Of a stretch of 64,000 nt of DNA, positions 1 through 7,886 are shown piece after piece. Under the pieces are notes generated by a model. That model was not told where the DNA came from. It did not search any database and saw only the letters and a list, made by a program, of their open reading frames with translations. A program made the translations under genes and the position numbers. Every line of letters starts with the position of its first letter. Position 1 is the stretch's first letter. The DNA is from Paenibacillus_E sp040812395 (GTDB lineage: Bacteria; Bacillota; Bacilli; Paenibacillales; NBRC-103111): assembly GCF_040812395.1 (NCBI RefSeq), contig NZ_JBFNXH010000002.1, positions 186,001-250,000 on the forward strand, in the 5' to 3' direction.

Positions 1-2
1 TT

Positions 3-371
3 TGTGTCGTATTCGGGATATCGATGGACTACGAAGTTTTCCTCATTTCGCGGATCATGGAGGAGTATGAGGCAAGCGGCGATAACGACCGGAGCACAGC
101 AGAGGGGTTGAAGAAAACCGGAAGCTTGATTACGAGCGCAGCCTTTATTTTAGTTGTGGTGGTCGGCTCTTTTATTTTTACAGATATAGAAATCATGAAG
201 GCGTTGGGGCTGGGTTTAGGTCTCGCTGTGCTCATCGATGCAACCATCATTCGTATCATGCTTGTCCCGGCGCTGATGAAGCTGCTTGGCCCGGCTAACT
301 GGTGGGCGCCTAGATGGCTTCGTCAAGGACGTCCGGCCAAACCGGATGAACGTAAAGCGAGATTGGGATAG
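3..371 (+). CDS. MMPL/RND-family transporter, C-terminal fragment
   Basis: The window opens inside this gene; only the last 122 codons are present, read in frame from base 3. The text FGISMDYEVFLISRI is the signature that precedes the last membrane bundle of MmpL/YdfJ-type exporters. It is followed by two hydrophobic segments (about residues 47-62 and 70-92 of the fragment) and a basic cytoplasmic tail that includes the family's typical WWAPRWL. Such proteins are proton-driven exporters of lipids or hydrophobic compounds. Substrate cannot be told from this fragment. The truncation is a window-edge effect, not a lesion. The stop lies about 140 bases before the next gene. Confidence 0.85.
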   Translation, partial: CVVFGISMDYEVFLISRIMEEYEASGDNDRSTAEGLKKTGSLITSAAFILVVVVGSFIFTDIEIMKALGLGLGLAVLIDATIIRIMLVPALMKLLGPANWWAPRWLRQGRPAKPDERKARLG

Positions 372-515
372 ATGGAGAGAGCAATCTGAGATCTGTCTGC
401 TTGGCGGTGCCAGTTTCCTTTTTTACTAATCATAAGTTACAATATAGGGCATAGGTATAGGCATAAAAGTGCCATGCCGTAGTCAATTGGAAATGATAGG
501 TTAGGTGTGAACAGC

Positions 516-1643
516 ATGAATATCAATGAACCCCGCTCCCTTTTGCCGGAGTTATCTCCTCAGTACGATCCGTGGGATCCAATACGGTCCTATCGTCAAT
601 ATGGGAAGCATGTATTAACCAGTGTTGAGCTTACGATAACGAATCTTTGTAATATGCGGTGTGAGCACTGCGCTGTAGGCGATTCTTTAACGATGGCGGA
701 AGGCCCAAGGCTGCCGCTCGATGAGATCTTGAACAAACTGGATCGGGTTGAGCACTTGGAGACGCTCAGCTTGACAGGCGGCGAGCCGTCTTATCATCTG
801 AAGACGGTTCAAGACTATATGCTTCCGATTTTGAAATATGCGCGAGACCGCGGCGTTCGGACGCAGATCAACTCCAATTTAACGTTGGATTTGGCCAGGT
901 ACGAGCTGCTTGCTCCTTACTTGGATGTCATGCATATTTCCTTTAATTATTTAAATGCCCATGATTTCCATGAAGTCGGCTTCGTCAACGCAAGCCATCC
1001 GGTCAGCTACGAGACCGCAGCGCGCATGTATGAGCGAATGGTGGAGAATACGATCGCGCTAAGCAAAGGCGGCTTGTACGTGTCGGCAGAATCGATGATA
1101 AATACACGCACACATGAGAAGTTGCCAGGCATACATAAGCTTATCGAAGAAATGGGCTGTAAACGGCATGAGGTGCATCCGATGTATGCAAGCTCCTTCG
1201 CCTCGCATTTGCCGATGGTTACGCTCCCGGAGCTGCGAAGCAGTATTCACCGGCTGTTGGACAGCCGAAATAAGGACATGTGGATGCTCTTCGGTACACT
1301 CCCGTTTTTTGCTTGCAACGAGGATGCGGACGATCACGTACTGGTCAAACGGCTTCGCCATGAACCGAATGTAACGGTGCGTAACGATCCGGATGGACGC
1401 AACCGATTGAACATCAGTACATTTACGGGGGATGTGTATGTGACGGATTTTGCAGATGTACCGCCGCTTGGCAATGTGCACCAGGATGACCTGGATACCG
1501 TTTTCGCCCGATGGGAGAACCATCCGCTTAATCTGCGCGTGAACTGTTTCTGCAGTGAAGCAGCTTGCTGCGGACCTAACTTGCTTGTGGCTGATTCCTA
1601 TTATCGCTCGATTGATTTCAAAAGCCGTAAAGCTATCATTTAA
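516..1643 (+). CDS. yfkAB: Radical SAM protein with CxCxxxxC motif, YfkAB family
   Basis: A radical S-adenosylmethionine enzyme of 375 residues. CNMRCEHC near residue 45 is the CxxxCxxC site that holds the 4Fe-4S cluster and SAM. SLTGGEPSYH is the following SAM-contact strand. The C-terminus carries CFCSEAAC, the CxCxxxxC motif that names the YfkAB family, followed by CGPNLLVADSYY. The ATG at 516 is preferred over the in-frame GTG at 507 because AGGTG sits 8 bases upstream and the length then matches the family. The reaction is unknown; the C-terminal cysteines suggest an extra cluster. It stands alone between the MMPL gene and the CNNM gene. Confidence 0.85.
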   Translation: MNINEPRSLLPELSPQYDPWDPIRSYRQYGKHVLTSVELTITNLCNMRCEHCAVGDSLTMAEGPRLPLDEILNKLDRVEHLETLSLTGGEPSYHLKTVQDYMLPILKYARDRGVRTQINSNLTLDLARYELLAPYLDVMHISFNYLNAHDFHEVGFVNASHPVSYETAARMYERMVENTIALSKGGLYVSAESMINTRTHEKLPGIHKLIEEMGCKRHEVHPMYASSFASHLPMVTLPELRSSIHRLLDSRNKDMWMLFGTLPFFACNEDADDHVLVKRLRHEPNVTVRNDPDGRNRLNISTFTGDVYVTDFADVPPLGNVHQDDLDTVFARWENHPLNLRVNCFCSEAACCGPNLLVADSYYRSIDFKSRKAII

Positions 1644-1670
1644 TCCTTAATTTGAAGGAGAATATACTCA

Positions 1671-3008
1671 TTGCCACATACTTCATTTGATTTTGGCGCC
1701 ATAGGGATGAACTTGATCTTAGTGTTAATACTTGTTCTGCTAAACGGATTTTTCGTAGCTGCTGAGTTTGCGCTTGTGAAAGTTCGTCAGTCCCGCATTC
1801 AGCAGCTTGTGAACGAAGGCAGCGGCAAAGCTAAATATGCGATGACGGTGACATCTCAACTGGATACTTATTTATCGGCAACGCAGCTTGGTATTACGCT
1901 GGCCTCCCTGGGCTTAGGCTGGGTTGGCGAGCCAGCGGTTTCAGAGCTTATTGTAGAGCCTCTTCTGCACACGCTGCACATCGAGCCTTCGGTATATACG
2001 GATACATTGTCATTCATCGTAGCTTTTGCGTTTATTACATTTATGCATATTGTGCTTGGCGAATTGGCTCCGAAGTCATTTGCGATTCAAAAAGCGGAGC
2101 TCACCTCCTTATGGCTTTCTGCTCCGTTATTGTTTTTCTACAAGGCCTTTCGTCCTATCATCTGGTTCCTTAACGGATCAGCCAATATGTTTTTGCGCTG
2201 GATTGGCGTTGAACCGGCTAGCGAGCATGAAGCTGCTCACACGGAGGAAGAAATTCGCATCCTGATGGATGAGAGCGTCAAAAGCGGGCATATCGATCAA
2301 GATGAAATGGCGCTTTTTGATAATATTTTCGAATTCTCGGATCGGATCGCCAGAGAAGTCATGCTGCCGCGGACGGATATGGATTGTTTATTTCTAGACT
2401 TAAGCTTTATCGATAATTTACGCATGGTGCACGAAACCAAGCATACTCGTTATCCGGTTGGCGTAGAGGACAAAGATACGATCGTCGGATTTGTACATAT
2501 TGCTGATTTACTGACTGCTGATCCGGATGAGGAGCAAGAGTTAAAAACATTTATACGACCAATTCTGAACGTTCCTGAGTCTATGGAAGTAAGCCGCGTA
2601 CTGAAGCTAATGCAGAAAAAGCATTCTCAACTCGCGATCGTTATTGATGAATATGGGGGGACGGCAGGGCTGCTCACGCTTGAGGATATTCTCGAAGAGA
2701 TCGTAGGCGAGTTGCATGATGAGTTCGACATTGACGAGCGTCCGGAAGTTGAGGTTAAGGAAAAGTATACGTCGGTGGATGGCCGCGTACTGATTGAAGA
2801 CTTGAACGATATGCTCGATCTGGAAATTGAAGACGATGATGTCGATTCAATTGGCGGGTGGTTGTTTAAAAAGCTGGATGGCGCGCCCGTAAGCGGAAAA
2901 AAAGTGGAGTTTGGTTCTCATGTTTTTGAGGTTTCAGAAGTGGATAGATTGCGCATTGTGCGGATTCATATTACAAAAAACAGCTCGGTGAAACCAGGAA
3001 ACGAATAA
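1671..3008 (+). CDS. CNNM/CorC-HlyC family membrane protein with CBS pair
   Basis: A 445-residue protein with the three-part build of the CNNM/HlyC-CorC family. The N-terminal DUF21 membrane domain (about 1-190) includes FVAAEFALVKVR and LGELAPKSFAIQ. A tandem CBS pair follows (about 210-330, IDEYGGTAGLLTLEDILEEI at its end). Last is a C-terminal CorC/HlyC FAD-like domain (about 345-435, SIGGWLF). Members are linked to magnesium or other divalent cation export, and CBS pairs usually bind adenylates. The start is TTG, supported by GAAGGAG ten bases upstream. Older 'hemolysin' labels are historical. The next gene begins 14 bases downstream, so the two are probably co-transcribed. Confidence 0.88.
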   Translation: MPHTSFDFGAIGMNLILVLILVLLNGFFVAAEFALVKVRQSRIQQLVNEGSGKAKYAMTVTSQLDTYLSATQLGITLASLGLGWVGEPAVSELIVEPLLHTLHIEPSVYTDTLSFIVAFAFITFMHIVLGELAPKSFAIQKAELTSLWLSAPLLFFYKAFRPIIWFLNGSANMFLRWIGVEPASEHEAAHTEEEIRILMDESVKSGHIDQDEMALFDNIFEFSDRIAREVMLPRTDMDCLFLDLSFIDNLRMVHETKHTRYPVGVEDKDTIVGFVHIADLLTADPDEEQELKTFIRPILNVPESMEVSRVLKLMQKKHSQLAIVIDEYGGTAGLLTLEDILEEIVGELHDEFDIDERPEVEVKEKYTSVDGRVLIEDLNDMLDLEIEDDDVDSIGGWLFKKLDGAPVSGKKVEFGSHVFEVSEVDRLRIVRIHITKNSSVKPGNE

Positions 3009-3022
3009 ACGGAGGAACTCCT

Positions 3023-4069
3023 ATGTCAGTGAAGACGGTTGTCATCATGGTTCTTGGACTGCTGATTTTGTATGGATTGTTTACGATTGGTTTGCCGTTC
3101 TTGTTAGCCATGGTTACAGCTATTTTCCTGGATCCGATCACGGTTCTTCTTATGCGGGCGGCGCGGGTAAATCGGTTGATTGCGGCCACGGTCGTCAGCA
3201 CTTTATTTACCTTGCTGACCTTGACGTTGTTTTACTTCATCGGGTTGAACGTTGTTACCGAACTCATTGATCTGGGACGCAAAGCGCCTAAATATATGGA
3301 TGAGGTCAATAAGTATGTGGATCAGGCTGTAACGCGCACACAAGGCTTTTATGAGTCATTGTCTCCTGATATGGCTCTACAAGTGCAGACCTGGCTGGAG
3401 CGCAGTACAGCAACCTTAACAGGGGCGTTAACGGATATTTTTAGCGGAATTTCAGGATTCTTTCTTAATGTAGCGGGAAAAATTCCGAACTTGTTCATTT
3501 TGGTTATCGTATTCGTGATCGCGCTATATTTGTTTACCATTAGTTTGCCGAAGCTTAAATTAGCCTTTCTATCGGTGTTTGAGGAGAATTCCAAAGGAAA
3601 AATGGACCATGTGCTGCTAAATCTGCGTCAGGCTATTTTCGGCTTCATTCGCGCGCAGCTCATTATGGCCGTATTAACGTATTTGGTCACGTTTATCGGC
3701 TTGTTGGTTCTGCGGGCGGAATATCCGCTTGCTATTTCCTTGCTCGTGATGCTTATGGAGTTTGTGCCTGTGGTCGGCACAGGGCTGGTATTTATTCCTT
3801 GGTTCATTTATCAGCTTCTTGCGGGTCATACGGGCATGGGCATTGGTCTCCTGATTTTGTTCCTCATATTAACTATTTTCCGCCGTATTGTCGAACCTAA
3901 GGTGTTGAGCGATGCAGTTGGCATTAATGCTCTGGCTGCTTTAATTAGCTTATATGTAGGCTTCGAACTGATGGGGATTAAGGGACTGTTCTTGGGTCCG
4001 TTAGTTGTTATTATTTACCAGGCGATGAGGAAAGCGGGCTTACTGAAGTTAAACATTAAGATGGAGTAA
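3023..4069 (+). CDS. AI-2E family permease (YtvI-like paralogue)
   Basis: A 348-residue polytopic membrane protein of the AI-2E/PerM family, recognised by the ordered blocks GFIRAQLIMAVLTYL, FVPVVGTGLVFIPW and EPKVLSDAVGINALAALISL. About seven to eight membrane segments lie in two groups separated by a soluble stretch (about 75-150). Family members include autoinducer-2 exporters, Na+/H+ antiporters and the sporulation protein YtvI; substrate is not predictable here. A GGAGG-type site precedes the ATG. A second member at 34638-35774 sits next to fxsA and pyk, the position of B. subtilis ytvI, so this copy is the paralogue. Confidence 0.82.
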   Translation: MSVKTVVIMVLGLLILYGLFTIGLPFLLAMVTAIFLDPITVLLMRAARVNRLIAATVVSTLFTLLTLTLFYFIGLNVVTELIDLGRKAPKYMDEVNKYVDQAVTRTQGFYESLSPDMALQVQTWLERSTATLTGALTDIFSGISGFFLNVAGKIPNLFILVIVFVIALYLFTISLPKLKLAFLSVFEENSKGKMDHVLLNLRQAIFGFIRAQLIMAVLTYLVTFIGLLVLRAEYPLAISLLVMLMEFVPVVGTGLVFIPWFIYQLLAGHTGMGIGLLILFLILTIFRRIVEPKVLSDAVGINALAALISLYVGFELMGIKGLFLGPLVVIIYQAMRKAGLLKLNIKME

Positions 4070-4106
4070 ATTAAGCGAGAGCTCCGGGTATAGGGCGTGA
4101 ACGAAG

Positions 4107-4808
4107 ATGAAGCTGATATTATTTGATTTGGACGATACGTTGTTTGATTTTTCAAGTACTTTCAATGTAGTACTGAAAAAGATGTTTGCCGAGCACCCTG
4201 TGACCCAGCAATACGAGAATGAAGCGTTCTTTGCCTCATTTCAAAAAAATAGCGATGAACTTTATTACTTGTACGAACAACGCATCTGCTCCATTGAGGA
4301 GTACCGAAATCGCAGGCTGATCGCGACTTTGGCTGAGCATCGATATGTAATGGCCGATGAGGAAGCCAAAGCGTTCAATTTGGAATTTGTACGCAGATAT
4401 GTTGCTAGCCTGAAGCCTGATCCGGCAGTCCACGATCTGCTTCTAAGGCTTCGAGAACGGTATTTGCTAGGCATCGTAACTAATGGGCCACACGATATGC
4501 AGGAAGGGAAGATCGAACGCATAGGGCTAAAAGAGGTTTTTCCATCCGAGCAGGTGTGGATTTCGAATGTAGTCGGGTTCGCTAAGCCCGATCCAAGGAT
4601 TTACCAGATGGCGCTTGATTATTTTGGCGTAAGTGCCGAAGATACTCTTTTTGTCGGCGATTCATGGGAAGCCGACGTCGTCGGGCCGATCCGAGCAGGC
4701 ATGCAGGCCATCTGGTTGAATAAATACGGCAAAGAGCCGAAGGCGGAGGTTGTGCCCTTGGCTGTTATAACAGAGCTTCATGAACTTATTCATCTAGTAT
4801 TGAACTAA
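4107..4808 (+). CDS. HAD-superfamily nucleotidase, YjjG-like
   Basis: A 233-residue haloacid dehalogenase-fold hydrolase. Motif I is FDLDDTLFDF at the N-terminus (nucleophile and acid Asp), motif II is VTNGPHDMQ, motif III the lysine in GFAKPDPRIY, and motif IV VGDSWEADVVG. The helical cap between motifs I and II and the overall length fit the YjjG/YfnB-type pyrimidine nucleotidase subfamily, which hydrolyses nucleoside monophosphates. It probably ends the operon of the two upstream membrane genes, 37 bases away, and a strong terminator follows directly. The exact substrate is inferred from subfamily likeness only. Confidence 0.8.
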   Translation: MKLILFDLDDTLFDFSSTFNVVLKKMFAEHPVTQQYENEAFFASFQKNSDELYYLYEQRICSIEEYRNRRLIATLAEHRYVMADEEAKAFNLEFVRRYVASLKPDPAVHDLLLRLRERYLLGIVTNGPHDMQEGKIERIGLKEVFPSEQVWISNVVGFAKPDPRIYQMALDYFGVSAEDTLFVGDSWEADVVGPIRAGMQAIWLNKYGKEPKAEVVPLAVITELHELIHLVLN

Positions 4809-4810
4809 AC

Positions 4811-4853
4811 AAAGACCGCTCGCCCTAACATGCCGTTAGGAAAGCGGTCTTTG
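4811..4853. terminator. Bidirectional rho-independent terminator
   Basis: AAAGACCGCT pairs with AGCGGTCTTT; an inner CCTAAC/GTTAGG pair extends the stem and runs of T or A flank both sides. It serves the HAD gene on the plus strand and could serve the converging NlpC/P60 gene. Confidence 0.85.
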
Positions 4854-4902
4854 TTTGTTACAGGGAAAGTTATAAGTTATATGAAAGATTTAAACTGCCT
4901 AT

Positions 4903-5586
4903 CTAGTAAATGCGTTTTGCTCCCATGTATTTGGGTCCCCAGTAGGAACTCGTCATGCTTTGCGGATAAATGCCAGCCGAACGCGTTGCAGACAGGAATT
5001 GACCATTGCCCATATAAAAACCCACATGATCAATGACGCCCGGCGTAGAGATAGCGAAAAAAACGAGATCGCCAGGCTGCAAATTGGATTGGGCGACTGG
5101 TGTTCCGCTATCAAACAGTGCCTTGGACGTCGTACGTACTGTCGGGATGCCAAACTTTTGGGACATAAAATAAATAAATCCAGAGCAATCGAAGCCTTGT
5201 GGTGTTGCTCCGCCCCATAGATAAGGCACGCGTTGATAATTCATAGCGTCACTCAACAGGGAACGCTTGGTCAGTGCATGGGCAATACTGGTTTGGGTTG
5301 TCGGATCTGCGATGCCAGTCGTAGGGAGACTATACGCTTTCTGATAGTCTTTGACCGCTTGGTATGTAAGGGTTCCAAAATAACCGGTTACCGTTGGATA
5401 GGTGAAATATCCAAGCGTTTTCAAATTTTGCTGCAGACTTGAAACGGAACTGCTTGACATTCCTTGGCTTAAAGCTGAATTGCTGATTGTTGCGGCACTC
5501 ACGGGCGTTACAGGAATCATGCTGTTTATAGAGGCTGTCGTCATAAGGATTGCGGCAGCGGCGAGAATCACCTTTTGTTTGATCAT
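4903..5586 (-). CDS. Secreted peptidoglycan-binding NlpC/P60 endopeptidase
   Basis: A 227-residue exported cell wall hydrolase. A signal peptide of about 32 residues (MIKQK, hydrophobic core, cleavage near VSAA) is followed by a PG_binding_1 repeat (about 50-105: LQQNLKTLGYF, GYFGTLTYQAVKDYQ). The C-terminal NlpC/P60 domain has the catalytic Cys in FDCSGF and His in DHVGFYMGNG. NlpC/P60 enzymes cut D-Glu-diaminopimelate bonds in peptide stems. The open frame runs upstream, but the ATG at 5586 has GGAGGAAA eight bases before it and begins the signal peptide. It is divergent from cotJA, so a role in sporulation or germination is possible but unproven. Confidence 0.88.
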   Translation of the reverse strand: MIKQKVILAAAAILMTTASINSMIPVTPVSAATISNSALSQGMSSSSVSSLQQNLKTLGYFTYPTVTGYFGTLTYQAVKDYQKAYSLPTTGIADPTTQTSIAHALTKRSLLSDAMNYQRVPYLWGGATPQGFDCSGFIYFMSQKFGIPTVRTTSKALFDSGTPVAQSNLQPGDLVFFAISTPGVIDHVGFYMGNGQFLSATRSAGIYPQSMTSSYWGPKYMGAKRIY

Positions 5587-5700
5587 CGTGGTTTCCTCCA
5601 TTATTCGTGTTGTCAGCCTATAACTTCCTGGACTCATTGTAGCCCTGAATGAATGCCTCATACAATGTGGAAATGTTGGAAAACATGTGATTTTGGTCAA

Positions 5701-5728
5701 GTTATTGCGCATATAACCATCATATAGG
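5701..5728 (+). promoter_or_regulatory. Possible sigma-E promoter for cotJ operon
   Basis: GTTATT, a 14-base gap and CATATAGG resemble the sigma-E -35 (ATATT) and -10 (CATACAAT) elements. The cotJ operon of B. subtilis is known to use sigma-E. The match is partial (about 4 of 5 and 5 of 8). Confidence 0.35.
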
Positions 5729-5778
5729 CCTCCGCCAGTTTGACGGAAGTCCGTATCCTGAAGAAGAGGAGGGAGCAT

Positions 5779-6003
5779 ATGCATTCGCAATTTAAAGTCT
5801 ATTTCCCTTTTATTGGCCCGTTTGATCCTTGTCCGCCTATTCGCGAAAAATTTTATAATACGCCGCCGCAGTTATATATGGCTTATCAGCCGCCTGGATT
5901 GCCTCAATTTAGCCCATATGAAGCTCTGAAAATAGGAACCTTGTGGCCAGCTTTATATGGGCCGTATGAATCAAGAGCGGTCGAAGGGAGGACTGGGGAA
6001 TGA
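5779..6003 (+). CDS. cotJA: Spore coat-associated protein CotJA
   Basis: A 74-residue proline- and tyrosine-rich protein recognised as CotJA, the first gene of the cotJABC operon. In B. subtilis the products assemble into the inner spore coat, with CotJA and CotJC interacting. The start is the ATG at 5779, where GAGGAGGGAG lies just upstream; longer in-frame starts lack such a site. FDPCPPIREKFYNTPPQLY and the late PALYGPYES are typical. Its TGA overlaps the ATG of cotJB (ATGA), indicating translational coupling. Confidence 0.88.
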   Translation: MHSQFKVYFPFIGPFDPCPPIREKFYNTPPQLYMAYQPPGLPQFSPYEALKIGTLWPALYGPYESRAVEGRTGE

Positions 6004-6266
6004 GTCATGGCATGTTGTCGGAGTCCTATTACAAACAGCTTCATGATTTACAGACGGTCGATTTCGTCCTTGTCGAACTGACGTTATATTTGGATACGCA
6101 TCCGGATGATCTGGCGGCACTCCAGCAATATAATCAGTTCGCGCAGAAACGGATGCACATTGCTCATCAGTTCGAAATGGAATTCGGCCCGCTGATGCCC
6201 TTCGGTCATGCATTCAGCAAAATGCCGTGGCAGTGGGTTGAAGCACCTTGGCCTTGGCAAGTTTGA
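6000..6266 (+). CDS. cotJB: Spore coat protein CotJB
   Basis: An 88-residue helical protein. DLQTVDFVLVELTLYLDTHPDD followed by ALQQYNQF is the conserved CotJB core, and a tryptophan/proline-rich tail (PWQWVEAPWPWQV) ends it. It starts in an ATGA overlap with cotJA and is followed 18 bases later by cotJC. CotJB is a component of the spore coat needed with its partners for normal coat assembly; no enzymatic role is known. Confidence 0.9.
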   Translation: MSHGMLSESYYKQLHDLQTVDFVLVELTLYLDTHPDDLAALQQYNQFAQKRMHIAHQFEMEFGPLMPFGHAFSKMPWQWVEAPWPWQV

Positions 6267-6284
6267 GAAGAGGAGGCAAAGCGC

Positions 6285-6854
6285 ATGTGGATTTATGAGA
6301 AAAAGCTGCAGTATCCTGTACGTGTCAGCAAATGCGATCCGCATATGGCCAAACTGCTGCTGGAGCAGTACGGAGGAGCGGATGGCGAGCTTGCGGCTGC
6401 GCTTCGATATTTAAATCAGCGGTATACCATCCCGGACAAGGTGATAGGTTTGTTAACGGATATAGGAACGGAAGAATTTGCCCATTTAGAAATGATTGCG
6501 ACAATGGTGTATAAACTGACCAAAGACGCAACGATCGATATGCTGAAAGCAGCCGGATTGGACGATCATTACGTCAGTCATGACAGAGCGCTATTTTATC
6601 AAAATGCATCAGGTGTGCCCTGGACGGCAGCGTACATACAAGCTAAAGGAGATCCGATCGCTGATTTATACGAGGATATTGCAGCGGAGGAAAAGGCCAG
6701 GGCTACGTATCAATGGCTTATTGATATGACGGATGATGTGGATTTGCAGGATGGTTTGAAATTTCTGCGGGAGAGGGAGATTGTTCATTCTTTGCGTTTC
6801 CGTGAAGCCGTGGAAATGCTCAAGGAGGAGCGGGATACGAGAAAAGTATTCTGA
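6285..6854 (+). CDS. cotJC: Spore coat protein CotJC, manganese catalase-like
   Basis: A 189-residue ferritin-fold protein of the manganese catalase family. Metal-ligand motifs are visible: EEFAHLEM (about 65-72), the acidic EDIAAEEKARATYQ (about 127-140) and EIVHSLRFREA (about 165-175), in the order expected for a di-manganese site. CotJC is a spore coat protein; relatives break down hydrogen peroxide, so it may protect the spore from oxidation. RBS is AAGAGGAGG. It closes the cotJABC operon; a hairpin follows 30 bases downstream. Confidence 0.92.
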   Translation: MWIYEKKLQYPVRVSKCDPHMAKLLLEQYGGADGELAAALRYLNQRYTIPDKVIGLLTDIGTEEFAHLEMIATMVYKLTKDATIDMLKAAGLDDHYVSHDRALFYQNASGVPWTAAYIQAKGDPIADLYEDIAAEEKARATYQWLIDMTDDVDLQDGLKFLREREIVHSLRFREAVEMLKEERDTRKVF

Positions 6855-6884
6855 GCAGACAGGGGAGCCAGCAAGCAATCCCTG

Positions 6885-6915
6885 GCCTGCAACGCTTCAA
6901 AAGAGCGTTACAGGC
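6885..6915 (+). terminator. Stem-loop after cotJC, no clear T run
   Basis: GCCTGCAACGCT pairs with AGCGTTACAGGC across a seven-base loop with one mismatch. The lack of a T tract makes it more likely an RNA-stabilising or processing hairpin than a classical terminator. Confidence 0.4.
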
Positions 6916-6983
6916 AGGTAAAGTGGTACGGTGTGGGCATCGTGGCGAGCAAGCGATCTTACGTCTTACGTCAGCGACAGCCT

Positions 6984-7736
6984 CTAGTTAGCGGCAAGTT
7001 GACCTAAATATTCTTTTAACGCCATAGCTGTTGCTAATAGTCCTGCAGCAGAAGGGATGAACTTAGTAAGATATTTCTCTTGTTTCTGATTCATTTGGTA
7101 GTCAGTAGGATATGGAAGTACATCTACGTTAAGGTTGTTAAATTGTTTAACAGCCCGTTTCATGTGAAAAGCTGATGTAATGAGTATGGGATGCTTCCAG
7201 TTATGCTGCTTCAGGATAGCGTTTGTATGTATCGCATTTTCCTCGGTGTTAAGGCTTGTATCGTCGAGCAGGATGGCGGTATCAGGGATGCCAAGAGCAA
7301 GTAGGTGACGTTTAGCAATCTGGGATTCATTCCCTGTATCGCTAAACACTTGTCCGCCAGAGAGGACGATAGGCAGCTTCGTTTGACGATACAGTTCAGC
7401 TGTTGTTAGCACACGTGCTGCTGTATAGGGGGAAAGATAGCCTTCCCCGCCCGTGAGCGGGTCGGAGATATCTTGTGTGGCACCGCCTGTGAGCATGACG
7501 AGCACATCTCCAGCCAGCTGGTTCGGAGGCGTGTAGCGTTGTTCGACGGACTGCAGCAAAGTATTACCCAGAATTGGCATGGAACTCGCACATAAAAGTA
7601 GAGCTGCAAGTCCAACGAGAAGGGAGCTCATGCGCTCTCTTTTTTGCTGCAGCCAGAAGGCAATGCTCAGCAGAAGCAGGATGATGATGCCTGGCGGAAA
7701 AAGTAAGGTGTATGCTATTTTAATCGCATAGATCAT
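6984..7736 (-). CDS. YdcF/DUF218 family membrane-anchored protein
   Basis: A 250-residue protein with two N-terminal membrane helices (about 5-28 and 36-55) and a DUF218 domain. The motifs are LVMLTGGATQD, ARVLTTAELYRQ, PIVLSGGQ, the central TSLNTEENAIH and TSAFHMKRA. DUF218 proteins include E. coli YdcF and SanA, implicated in envelope integrity or vancomycin resistance. The fold binds nucleotide-like ligands but the reaction is unknown. ATG at 7736 is chosen because AAGGGA lies nine bases upstream; an in-frame TTG two codons earlier is too close to that site. It stands alone, converging on cotJ. Confidence 0.85.
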   Translation of the reverse strand: MIYAIKIAYTLLFPPGIIILLLLSIAFWLQQKRERMSSLLVGLAALLLCASSMPILGNTLLQSVEQRYTPPNQLAGDVLVMLTGGATQDISDPLTGGEGYLSPYTAARVLTTAELYRQTKLPIVLSGGQVFSDTGNESQIAKRHLLALGIPDTAILLDDTSLNTEENAIHTNAILKQHNWKHPILITSAFHMKRAVKQFNNLNVDVLPYPTDYQMNQKQEKYLTKFIPSAAGLLATAMALKEYLGQLAAN

Positions 7737-7821
7737 AGACAATCCCTTTCTTCAAGACGAATGATGGAATGAGGTGAATTGGTTTTTATTTCCTTGTGAA
7801 CTCTTTTAATTAGTATAAATG

Positions 7822-7864
7822 AAAAAACCTCCAAGCCACAATATATGCGGGTTGGAGGTTTGGT
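7822..7864 (-). terminator. Terminator of nagBA operon
   Basis: On the minus strand AAACCTCCAA pairs with TTGGAGGTTT, followed by a T run. It lies 23 bases after the nagA stop. Confidence 0.88.
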
Positions 7865-7886
7865 TTATCTGAAGCGGTTGTGCCGA